From assembly GCF_932526225.1 (NCBI RefSeq), contig NC_064036.1, forward strand, positions 7,075,519-7,139,518: a stretch of 64,000 nucleotides of DNA, given 5' to 3'. Positions 45,711 through 58,300 of this stretch are shown piece by piece. Every line of letters starts with the position of its first letter. The first letter of the stretch is position 1. Position numbers and translations under genes: made by a program. Under the pieces are notes generated by a model. That model was not told the DNA's origin, ran no database searches, and was given only the letters and a program-made list of their open reading frames with translations. The stretch is from Nematostella vectensis (Eukaryota > Cnidaria > Anthozoa > Actiniaria > Edwardsiidae).

Positions 45711-48235
45711 AATAACATCGGTCTTGATAATGATTCTCAATAGATTCTTTTCTATGTGTTTTTATGTGCACTTTTGAATAGGAGAGGACACGGTAGCAGT
45801 TTTACAGTAATACCGTGAGAATGTGCTAACCAAGATTAAAAGCTTTTCCTAAGAGCGATTAAGTCTATTCGTGATCTTTGTGTATGTCACAACGTTATTG
45901 TTTTTCGCATTTGGAAACAGCGAAGACAAAATAGTCTTAGCAATCCATTATTCTTCCCTCTTTTTCCTGATGCTGCTTGGTGTTGATTTTACCCCGGGTA
46001 TAGCCCTGAAGCCACTCTTAAGAAAATTCCCTTAAAATGGCGTAACTTCCCTTAAGTGCTTTACTGGCATAAAAAAAAAAAAACAGTAATTCAACCATAT
46101 TCAGATAATACAATTTCAAAATACTGTAAACCCCGGCAGAATCACAGTTACCCGAAAGAGTCTCCAATAAAAACTCACAAAAAAATATGTGAAATAGATC
46201 TCTTGAGGATTGAAACCAGGCAACTCCTAAAACTTCTAGTCACTTAGAAAAATAATTATGTTTCGATTTCTATTCAGATACTCGGTCGGCATTCAGGAAA
46301 GAGACTCCTTGTCTCGTTAGTGATGAAACTATGAAAGATTTCTGCCATTAGCACCGTTATAACCGCAATCTAGGAGAGTGTTTTAGACGAATGTTTATTG
46401 CTCAAGCCAGCCTATTGTCTGGGGTTGTTGATGTAGAATACTACTAGTTGTACTACAACAAGCAAATATTGTGTCAATATGAACCTTCGTTAAAATCCCA
46501 AATTGAGAAATTTATTTAATATAGATAAAGATATTTTAAGAAGAAATTAAGGTTTGTATATGTATATTTACAGGTATATTTCGACCAAGTTCCTTAATAC
46601 CTACCTGTCCAACGTTTTAATTTTATTATTATTTTTTTTTACTCAACACATGAACTACATTTTGTCAATTTTTAATGTATGTGTTGTACTGATCTGAGAA
46701 AGCCATTAGCTGTATTTTCCCGCATACTGGAAAGCATTGTTTGCATGCACCCTTCTTTAAGCTAGCTTTTACCTCGCGTTGATACTTAACTAGCAGCTGG
46801 CGCTGAAAAATGAAAATCTTCAAGCAGCTCTTAATGTTTTATTGCACTTTTTTCCCATAAGGACATAAGCTATGAGACCTTCTAAGCCAATACTGTCATC
46901 ATAAATATGTTTACTGCAAGAGTTAATAGCGTCCAGACTAAGTAGCGCTCGCAATAGTTTGTGCGTTTAAGAAAACATCTTTTTCTTTAGAAGCAAATAT
47001 GTGTTTCATGGAAGCAACTCACCTTGCACAAGATTCGCTTTTAACTTTCAGACATACAATTCAATTTGAAAAAGAGTAAATGTTGAATTTGTTTGCACTT
47101 CCCTTGAAAAAGAAACACGTAATGATAATACGCTCAGCGGAGGCTGAAATATCAGAACCGCTTGAAGCGATTCAACTTTTCTAGCAATCACGATCAGGGC
47201 TTGTATTCCGTAGGAGATCGGAGATTACCCCTACCCCCTGCCGTTCTGTAAATTGCCTTAATCAAAACTAATTACCATTTCAATTCCCCAATTTTGCGTT
47301 TACAAAGTTTGTTATCAAAACTATGTTTGAAGTTCAGCGAAAAGTCAATTGAAGCAACCTAGTGTAGTATAAATGTTGTTATCAAGAAGATGGAATGTTT
47401 TATTAGAATCAATAAACATTGTATTCTATGGTGGAAAATAATTTGGCATGTATAATACAACAATTAACGCTTTCAGACAACGGACTTTGCCAACAACGAA
47501 ACACATTAACTAAATTTTGATCTCCTTACTACAAACGAACAGATTTCGACTTTGCGAATTCTTTTTTTTTTTTTTTTTGGTTTTAACGGGGAGCCATCCT
47601 CCCAGACCACGTGCCTTTTTCCATTTTAAAAAAGAATTAAAGAATTCGTGACCTATTTTAACCCCAATACTTTCCATCCAAGGATTTGCTATACAAAAAG
47701 AACACTACAACACGAGATAAGACAAAATTTTCTAGAAAAAAACCTGTTTTTTTTAAATTCACAAAAATGCATGATTAGGTAAGTCTATCAACCTGCTAAT
47801 GATTTTTTGCTAGACTAAGATTAAAGAAAGCCGATTTTTCTAATGGTCGATTTGAAGGGAAATTTTTCTTCTAAATGACTCTTTTGTGTTTCCTTATCGG
47901 TCAAATGAGAAGGACATAAATAGAAATCCAGGTTTGGTGGAACAATGAATACTTCGAACTTTACTAAAAAGGAGATGATAAACACAATACCACCATACAA
48001 CTACTGTTAAGAATCTTTATTCTTTAAAAGTAGCTAACTTCCACACGAACCATTTGAAATTCAATCCACCCAATAACAAAAACGGCTCCATTTTATTGCT
48101 TAATCATTTAATAATATGTGGATAGTGCTCTTTAAAAAATGTATATTTAAACAGGAACAACAGTTGCACAACAAAAACAGTTTCACAACAAAAACTATTT
48201 TTTAAATTATAAATAAACGTCACACAGCTTTTAAG
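45711..48235. other. Intergenic stretch without a recognised gene
   Basis: AT-rich sequence with short ORFs only and a T-run near 47560. Nothing supportable as coding. Confidence 0.55.
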
Positions 48236-48427
48236 CTAATGGTAGTTCAAGTAGCTAGAGTAGCATTTCCTAATCATACATGGCTGAGACAGCTTTAAAA
48301 TGTTGTCTGGGTCAACAGCAATCCCATATTTCCTTCTGTAAAATTCCAGTTCTACTAGCTCCCACTGGACGCGGCCTCGACTAAAACGAACAGCTTTTCC
48401 CAAATAAGATACACGATTGTCATGCAA
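48236..48427 (-). other. Possible terminal exon of an unrecognised minus-strand gene
   Basis: The frame encodes RGRVQWELVELEFYRRKYGI then AVDPDNILKLSQPC and ends at a stop. An acceptor-like TTCGTTTTAG precedes the RGRVQ part (about 48380). The residues look coding, but no partner exon and no family are identified. It lies 0.9 kb past the multi-EGF stop and could be an alternative last exon of that gene. Confidence 0.3.
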
Positions 48428-48499
48428 ATGAATACATTATCAATAAGCACGAAAGACTGTAATTGTTCTCACCACTAGTCCGTGTGTGTATACGTCATA

Positions 48500-48800
48500 A
48501 CATTTGACGACCCCTGACTACCAAAGACTAGTTCCGGACACATTCTACAAGCGAGCTACCGTTGACTACTATAGCCTAGTTAGACTAGTTTTGGTCACAC
48601 CTGTAAGCGAGCTACCCTTCAGTACTAGATCTGGAAACATCTATAAGTGAGCTACCCTTGACTACCAAAGACTAGTTCTGGACATATCTATAAGCGAGCT
48701 ACCCCTTACTATAATAGACTAGTTTTGGCCACACCTATAAGCGTGCTACCCTTAACTACCATAGACTAGTACATAGATACTACATAGTCTGGTCACATCT
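48500..48800. repeat. Degenerate tandem repeat, unit about 55-60 bp
   Basis: Five or so units contain GACTACCAAAGACTAGTT, a CACAYCTATAAG-like stretch and GCGAGCTACCC. Confidence 0.8.
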
Positions 48801-49306
48801 AAGAGCGAGCTTCTATTCTGGATAAGTCTCTTCCGTGTAGTAGTCAGGTAAACTAAGGGCTGCGGTATTTGGTTTCGTTGACCTTAATTCTAAATTGACC
48901 AAAGTGTTCGTCATAATCATTGTCATTGTCCATCATTTAAACAGTCATATGAATGTTTATAAAGGCCCCAAAATGCCGCCACCTCGAAATCGTACACTGA
49001 GTTTGCAAGTATTCCAAATAAGGAACCATCACCTTGCTTATATTGGAGTACTTACAACGCTACAACTACTTCTACAACTACAATTTTTTGCTAAATTTTC
49101 TTAATATGTCATGGTATAGTCTTTTGCGCTTTTCAATTTTACAGCTGCTATTCTGCGAGTTTACCCCTTTCCTTTTTTGTGTTTTTCTTCTTGTGTTTCC
49201 TCTGCGCAGGGACGGTTTACATCTATCACATGACCAAGCAGGATAACATGGATTCATATGTGGTGGCGGGCAGTGCATGTCGGGAGTCAGCCTTGATATC
49301 ACGTGA

Positions 49307-52300
49307 TCAATTAATTGTGAACAGTTCGTCATCGTTGAAGCCGCGATCGTTGTTGCTCACTGTAAACAAAAACAGCATTATTTTCGATACGATACTTTTT
49401 TTTTGGTAGATACGAAAGCAGATGGATATTTCACAGCTAGCAGAAAGACCAGCGTTTCCTCGCAAATGCGAACCCATCAAAATACAGAGAAACTAGGCCT
49501 CTACTAGCAGGGAAAGGGACAAACACGCGTGAAATACCAAGAGGAATGCCGAGCACGCGAATATGATACAGAGAGAGGGAACATCGAGGATAACGAAGAA
49601 AATGACTTACGTTCTTCGCACTGTGACCCAAACCAATTTAAGTCACACGAGCATTTACCGCTGACAGGATCACAGCGGGCCTTGTTGGCGCATGTGCAGG
49701 CGTGTTTACATCCGGGTCCGTAAGTTCCTTGGGGACAGTCTGATGAAACATAGTGTGAAGTAGATATTATACAGCGGTTCTTCTATTGAGTAACCATCCA
49801 CGGCAGTTAACTCCCCTCCTCCCTGCTCGTCTTCAAGGGAAGGGTGGGGGTCCAGGGGGGGGGGAGGGAGGGATTCCAAGAAGCCCCAACCTGCTTATGT
49901 TCTGGTTGACATCTTCGTAATTGGTTAAGAAGGTGTGCATTTGAATACAAAAAGTTTCTTTATGGATCTAGTGAACTAGTGCCGGAACTAAGAATGCCAA
50001 TTTCAGCCCATTTCACCTCACTGCGAAATCAGAAAATTACTGCTCTGGACCCAACCCTGTGTTTTTCTCTATCTGGACACACTCAATATGGTGTTATACA
50101 CAATATGGTTTAAGCGCAGAGAGAAATGTGTAATCATTTCCCTTCTTAAAGTAACAAAGAGTAGCAAAGGACTTTGTTTACGGCTTGTGGGCATAAGACA
50201 AAATTAATCATGGTCTCTTGGAGACCATGCCGTCATATGTATGAGGTAGCTACACACCTTGATCGCATTCGGCACCCGTCTTCCCTGGTGAGCACATACA
50301 ACGACCAGTCTGCGCATGACAGTAGACGGATGCACATGTGCACTTGGAGTTGCACTGGATGCCATGGTTACCAGGTGAGCACACTAGGCAAAGGGAACCC
50401 ATGAGATGGTAAATTGAATAAAACGCGACGAGTGTATACGTTATAATCAGCATTGGAGAAACGCACCTTCATTACAGCGAGTACCAGTCCATCCCGGTTT
50501 ACAATAACATTCACCGCTGACAGGGTCACATGACTCGCCATTGACGCATTTGCAAATACCCGCACAATAAAGACCAAACCGCCCAGGCGGGCACCCTGTG
50601 GGACACAAATGAGTGCATAATTCAATGTCTCCCCCTCCACTCCGCATCAAAGCCAAAACAAAATAGCCTGGAGCGCGGCAACACCTGACTTTCTTGCCCC
50701 TCCCTTTAAGCCTACGTGATACTCGAAGTAAGCACAAAGAGTACAGCGCGATCTTTTCCCCTTTCCTCTTATCCCAGCCCCTTGCACTTGATACGTTTGC
50801 TACGGTATACTCACTGTATTGGCCCTTGCCCCCCATACTACCTGGAAATCTGGATAACCTGGATAACCTGTCACTCAATCACGTGTGACGTCATCTCATC
50901 CCCACTCTCCTCTCCCCCTCCCACGGTCTACTCACTGTATTGACACTTGTCGTCATATCATCTCTGATATCTTCCCCTCTCCCCCTCCCACGGTATACTT
51001 ACGGTATTGACACTTGTCGCCATACTATCTCCGATCTCTTCCCCTCTCCCCTCTCCCCCTCCCACGGTCTACTCACGGTATTGACACTTGTCGCCATACT
51101 ATCTCTGATCTATTCCCCTCTCCCCTCCCCCCCTCCCACGGTCTACTCACGGTATTGACACTTGTCGCCATACTATCTCTGATCTATTCCCCTCTCCCCC
51201 TCCCACGGTCTACTCACTGTATTGACACTTGTCGCCATACTATCTCCGATCTCTTCCCCTCTCCCCCTCCCACGGTCTACTCACTGTATTGACACTTGTC
51301 GCCATACTATCTCCGATCTCTTCCCCTCTCCCCCTCCCACGGTCTACTCACGGTATTGACACTTGTCGCCATACTATCTCTGATCTCTTCCCCTCTCCCC
51401 CTCCCACGGTCTACTCACTGTATTGACACTTGTCGCCATACCAGCCGGAGTTGCACTCACAGCAGCCTGACACCCGGTCGCACGTGCCTTCATTCAGACA
51501 TGCGCACTTGTGCTCACAATTCACACCATAGTAGCCCTCTTTGCAAACTATTGAGATAAGATGCCAATCCAATTAAAAACATCGAGTCATTTGTATCTGA
51601 TTAAAGGTATACTGAAGGAAAGGGTGATGATCATCCTACGAATTCGGGCTATCAGGAGTGATCATAGGCTACTAGTTGTTGGTATTCCTAAGAAGATTAC
51701 CAGGTTATCCTTTCGAATGACCACCATTTGCTGTTACGACTATGACTACTGCTAGGTAAAAAAAGAATGAAGAAATTAAAGTTAGCTCGAAGACAGCTCG
51801 CGAGGGACCAAGCATGGAAAGCTGATGGCTCTACGAATCGCTATTTTCTCGCATAAATCACCGAACAAAAACACATTTGCAACTATCTTATTCTCAGTCT
51901 TGTTTATACCTTGATCACATTTAACGCCAGTCCAACCTAGCCCGCAATGACACTTTCCTGTCACGTGATCACAGATAGACCCTCTGTGACAGGTGCAGAC
52001 CCCGGTGCACCCGGCTCCAAATCGTCCCGTGGGGCATTCTGCAAGGAAACGATAAGTTGAATCAATCAAATTGCCCGGTGGGGCATTCTGCAAGGAAACG
52101 ACATGTTGCATAATTGAAATCTAATCCATAGGTATACGTTATTATACACAGGCTTGTACTGATACACTAATTTTGCTATTTGCCTATTCATGGCCTTTTA
52201 AAACCTGAAATATTGTTTAGAAATAATGTATAGGTATTTCGCACAAAGACCGTGAAACTCGGTTTGTGATAATAATATGACCACGATCGTCGATATAATG

Positions 52301-55300
52301 ATGATTATTATGTTAAAGTTGGAGATTATGATTGTATCGTTACTCACCCATCTCACATTGTTCTCCTCTGTATCCTGGCCTACAAGTGCATTCTCCAGTC
52401 ACATGATTGCATTCGCCATGGTAACAGGCACACCGTTCATTGCAATTCTTTCCATATCTGTTTTGTGGGCAGGCTTGAGAGGGAAAACGTAAAAGCATAA
52501 TCAACACACAAGTAAGAAATAACAATACTTGTTGAAAGCGCTTTACAATTCTTGAAATCCTAATACGTGTTAAGATTACCCATTTTGGGACTGTGGAAAA
52601 CGAGCTTGTAGTAAGCCCGCATACGCTCAAGTCAAATTCAGGTACGAGAAACAGAAAGAAACTCGCTATTTATCGATCGGGAATCGAACCCGTTTCAGCA
52701 GAGTTCAGAGATCCCATGCGTCGACGATCTAACACACTGGGCCATATATGATTCCAAACAAGCCGCTTGTGTGGGGTGTGAGGATTCAAACAAAAACGGC
52801 GGTAGAGCAAGGTAGAAGAATCGCTATAAATAACTAGGGTGTATTTTGCATTTGGGAAATTCAGAACTTGAGACAACTTCGTTTTTGATGAATGGAGATT
52901 GAGAGGATGTTGCCGGAAGGCACTTTCAAGGTAGGCTTCAGCCACCTAACTTGATTAGGTAGTACTCTACTATAACCTCTAAGTGAAAGCAAAGACAGTG
53001 AGGCAGTGGTTATAAGGCATTTTACCACCTCGTCAGGCTTATGGCATACCATATTCACACTTGGGGCCGATATATCCAGGCTGACATAAGCATCTCCCGC
53101 TCTTGTAGTGACAGTACGCATGCGCCGAACACGAGCAGTTGTGCTGGCAATTCCGTCCGAAACGGCCCCCCGGGCATACTGGAAGGAAATGTGCAGTTAA
53201 GAGAAAATGTTTAGTATTTGCATAACATTGCAAGGAATGGTCAAATGCGCTTCACATATTGCTGATCACACTTCAGTATAGACAACTCCAAGAAGTTTAA
53301 TTACGTGATTGTGAGTTGGTGTTTAAAAACTGTCACAGAAGATGGTACCACCAGACAGACTCGACAAGGGTTGACCACAATAAAATGCAGTGGTAGACGG
53401 GGCCTTAGCTTAACCGAGAAGACGCGAGATTCTCAGTTCCCAATTTTTTAAGTAATCATTCATGCAAGAAGGAACCAAGGTCCCATTGTTCTTTGACAAA
53501 AAGCTTTTCCAATATAGGATCTATTTATACAAAACATACTGGTAAGAACATGTAGAATATAGTAAGATTTTGAGGAAATTATGTGGAAAATGTGCTTCCT
53601 TATATATCTTATTGGTGATTTTCTGTTTTGAACCAGCAGGGACAATAGTTTTTTCTCTTCTCATTTTAACAAGGTTCCCCACATCAACTTTCTTTAATAA
53701 GCCAGATTACAAGAAAATAATAATCCCTAACAATAAACATTAAAAAAACATTAGATAAAATCTTGTTTTAAGTGTAACTTATGCTTGAATTCTGTCTCGG
53801 CCAAACAAGTTTCTAGTATTAACAAAGACATTTTTTACATGCCAGTGTGCATTTTGCATTCCATGCATTTTTCGCGGTTACCTCTTAGCAGGACCGTTAC
53901 TTAAACAGCCTTACCTTGATCACACTTGCTACCATGGTAACCAGGCTTGCAAATGCACTCTCCGGTCCGCGGATCACAGATAGCATCCTGTGGGCATGCG
54001 CATTGCGAGGAACAATTCTTGCCATACCAGCCAAGTGGACAAACTGAAAATAGGAATTGACGTAAAGAGAAGCGCGTCGGTGCGTAAGAGGGAGCTCACA
54101 GAGCCCTTGCCAGCCAAGCCTAAGGTTTTTATTGTTTTCCTCAACATTAGAAGACAAGCTATGTAATAATAGTTGAAATGAAATAACATTCTAAAAGCAA
54201 CTAAAATATTGCAATTGCTTTCTCAAATCAGCTGATTTAAATCAATGCTTTTTCTCTCATTTGGCATTTTACTAGGTGACGAAATGAGTTTTGTTGACAT
54301 GTTGGACGACGGCAACCGATATCCGTTCTCCCTAAAGTTTTGCTTTGCACACGGTTTTTGCTTAATAATGCATAAAATGGCGGCGTGATTGGCATTCTTT
54401 AAGTTCCTTAAAAATAATGATAAGAAGCTAGCTTGAGTCTCGAACAAAAACTACAGGTTTTCATTCACAATCGCCGGGTTCAATTTCCTGTCGTCACGTC
54501 ATTTGTCTTGTGTTGTCTTCCGTGACGTCACTTACCTCGACTGCAGTTGCCTGTTGTGACGTTACATGTTTCATATGTTGTACATGTACATGCTCTCTGA
54601 CAGTCGTTACCATAGAAACCCTCATTGCATTCTAAAATAGAAACATTAATGAGCTCGACTTGACGAATTTTGAAACTTGGAAAGTATATAACTTATATCT
54701 GATGTTAAATAATCGAACAGGAAAAATGACGCCACTAATATAAGCAGCTTTCATATTTATCAGCCCCCCCCCCCCCCCCCCCACGCATGCTACGCAGGCT
54801 ACTGGGAACAGTAATGAACGAACTTGGTCAAAAAATTCGATGAGAAGCTATTGGTCGACCTGAGGAAAATACCTCTGCGTTTCCGAGAATGTATCAGCCA
54901 AGGGACCAAATTTTTGTCTATATTTAAAATAAAAGAACAATAAAAGCAATAGTCTGCTTAGCAGCTGCTCTAAGTGCCATACACTCCTTCTTCACAAGAA
55001 GGCGTGCGTGGCACTAATGCACTAGTCAATTGAAACCCCCATCCCCATGGTCCCGGGGAAGGGTGGGGGGTTAGACTTTGACCCTGTACAAAACCGAGAA
55101 GCCCCCACCCCCTCGGGACAAAACAGCAGTTTAATGCCCCTATCCCTTTGGATGCAAACTATAGGCAACTACCCGACAACAAGTCATCTGAAATAAGCTT
55201 TTTTTATCTTTCAAAAGCCAGTACACTTCAGCGAGTACAAGATAGCAGTTACAAAAAAGATGGAAAGATAGATCATCTTCATCTGGCATTATTTTTTTTA

Positions 55301-58300
55301 ATATTCGTTTTTGCACATGTCGCCGTGCAGCATGCCACACGCTGATACATGAAATTGCTTGCTACAGAAGAGAAAGAGTTACAAGCCAGAAACTAAAATG
55401 ATATTTGTGACACTATTCACTTGTCCCAAACCCCCACGGTGGGGATAAGTATTAGAGTCAAATGTCAATTCCCCCACCCCCTCGGGACAGATTCTCGTTC
55501 AAAAGTGCTCTAAACCCCCACATCAACCCCACACTTCCCCGGGACCATGGGGGTGAGGGTTACAAATGACTAGTGCATAAGAGGGACCGCTAAAGTACAA
55601 CAAGGGATGGTGTAAATTCTTTGGGAATACTTTGAAATGTAGACCTTCAAAAATGTCTAGAGTACTAAGTTCTTATATACAGTACCTTGTATACTTTTTA
55701 AACCTTGTAGGTACTCATATATACCTAGTTTGTCTTATATATAAGTAATTATAATACCTAAAAATACTTTTAACACAACTCACTTTGTTGACATCTCGAC
55801 CCAGTCCAGCCCGGTCCACAGTGACACAGGCCTGTGCTAGTATTGCATGATCCGTTGTTCAAGCAGCCGGAAACAGATGAGTTCAAGCAACCAAGAGCTG
55901 GACAATATGATATGAAATTCAGGTTTGATCGCTTGATCACGGGCAAAAGCACATTTGTGCTCATTTCAGATTTAGTAGTATGTGCAACTCTGCCACTAGA
56001 CACTGATGAAGAGACAGGAGCCTCAAAACGTCTGTAATATCTATTATTATTATTATCTATTATTTCATGCGCTCTTTACATTTTCTAATTATAATACTTC
56101 GTCTATTACGAAGCGCTACCGGCCACCTAGAACATCTCCTTGCACTTTTACTTCATTTATTTATTTCACTTTATTTTAGATTTTATCAATTGCTCTGAGA
56201 ATGGGTAATCTTTTCTGTGAGTGATTTTTTTAATAACACTGGACCGAAAAAAGATAACTTTTTTGGGGCTTCCCTCTTCTTCGCCTTCACTGCTGAAACA
56301 ATCCATGACATAATTATAATTATAATGCTAACCTTGATCGCACCTTTTCCCGGTAAGGCCGGGGGGGCATTGACATGATCCGTCCATTGGATCACAGGGG
56401 AGGCCAGAGGCGCATTCACAACTATGACGGCAGAGATTTCCATAAGTCCCTCCTGCACAATCTATAATAAAACATCAGATAACCTTATACTAAATAACAG
56501 AAAAACAGAGGTTTAATTGCCGGGTGAACCAGCTGATACCGTTATTGTTCAACTGTTTTACTTATCCCATACCTTGATCACAAGTTCTTCCGGTCCGACC
56601 AGGAGGGCACTCACATTGACCGGAAATGACGTCACAGGAAGCGTTACCAGGACAACCACACGAGTATGCACAACCGACGCCATAGGAGCCATTGATACAC
56701 CCTTGGGGTATATAAAACAATAATGATATTTTTTTTAAACTAATATAGCGCCTTTTAACATTAACATGACCATGTCTTAATTAAAAAAAAAATGCTCAGT
56801 GAGTCAACTTTTCGCATTAGTTGTCATTTCAATAACGTGTCACATTTCGTATTTACCACGGGCCAAAAAAAAACTTTTTTACAATTTAGCCCGGTGGAGT
56901 TTTTTTTTATATATATAAACAAGACAAAAAGAAGAAATGCGCCTTATCATTTTTTGTCTGTGTTCATGTAATAAGGCAACTCGTGTAAGATTTGCAACCT
57001 TGCCCTCACCTTTCTCGCAATATTTTCCAGTTTTTCCAGGAGGGCATGAACATGAGCCTGTCACGTGATCACATGTACCCCCTCCCTGGCATTCGCATGC
57101 TTTAGCACAGCCTTTACCATACGTCCCTTCACTGCACTCTATAAATTAAAACATAAGGCAACGGTTATCAATACGATAAAGGACATAATAGGAAAGTGCA
57201 ATATAAAATAGTCTTGACGTTGACATGATTTTCATTAAATACTACTTATTAACCGAGCGCGAGGCCCGTACTGAGAAATCTTAGCCCGCAGGCTTTCTGT
57301 GCAAAAAAAAAAAAAAGGCTGAGATTTCTACGTACAGACCGAGCAAGCGAGGTTAATAAGTTACTTATTATTATTATTATTATCATTTTAGATATTTGTA
57401 CGAGAAGGAAAACTTATGCTGCTGAAGTGAAAGAAGGAACTCTTTCTGGATTTACAAGTCACGAGTAAAATGACCATCGAAAATTGCTTTTTACGCCGAT
57501 GTTAACGACCTTTACATGAAAACATCATTTCTTTTATGTTATTTCATTTAGATTAGTTAGATTGTTAGATTGTTAGTTTAGATTGTTATTTCATTTAGAT
57601 TAGTTGTCGACCTTTACATGAAAACATCATTTCTTTTATGTTATTTCATTTAGATTAGTTTTCGACAATTTCAAGTTTGCTGAAATTTTATTTGCGATAA
57701 AAAAGGTAGCAAATTGTTTCTTTATACGGGGAATAAAGGCAAATCACTCGAGGAATTTACCTGTATCTTTATTCAAGAGAAGTATTTTAGTGAATATATC
57801 TTACTGTCTGTGGAGAATTCAAGTGAAAGAAAATATCTCTACGATATTGATAAATTGGGGAAGCTAAACACCCTTCTTGAACCTGGAATGCAGAATTGCC
57901 AGAGCGCAGAAATATCATTGTCGCTTAGAAAGTATAGAAAGGCAAAAAAGGCGACACAGGAAGCCAAATGCAACACATGTATGACCTTCTGACCGTGGAA
58001 AACATCAAAATTGAAGTGTTTTAGGGAGGGAGGGGGAAGGGCAGAATCCAGAGAAACTCTCGGAGTAAAGGTCAGAGCCAACTAACTTGATCCGAACCCA
58101 GAACCCAGCGGTGAGAGGCACAAGGCTCTACAGAGCGACGCCCTGCCACCTGCGCCACCTGCGTCACCGATGCCACTTGGCACTACCTGTCGATCCCAAA
58201 TCCACGATTCCATCTGTTTGCTTACTTAACACAAGTGTAAGAATGCCCAAGAAATAACAAGATACCTTTTTTAAACAAATTCAAAACAAACGGACAGAAA

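Noticed and set aside
50694-51559. Series of Ser/Pro/Leu-rich plus-strand ORFs
   Set aside because: Products of the 67-bp array on the strand opposite to the real EGF exons.
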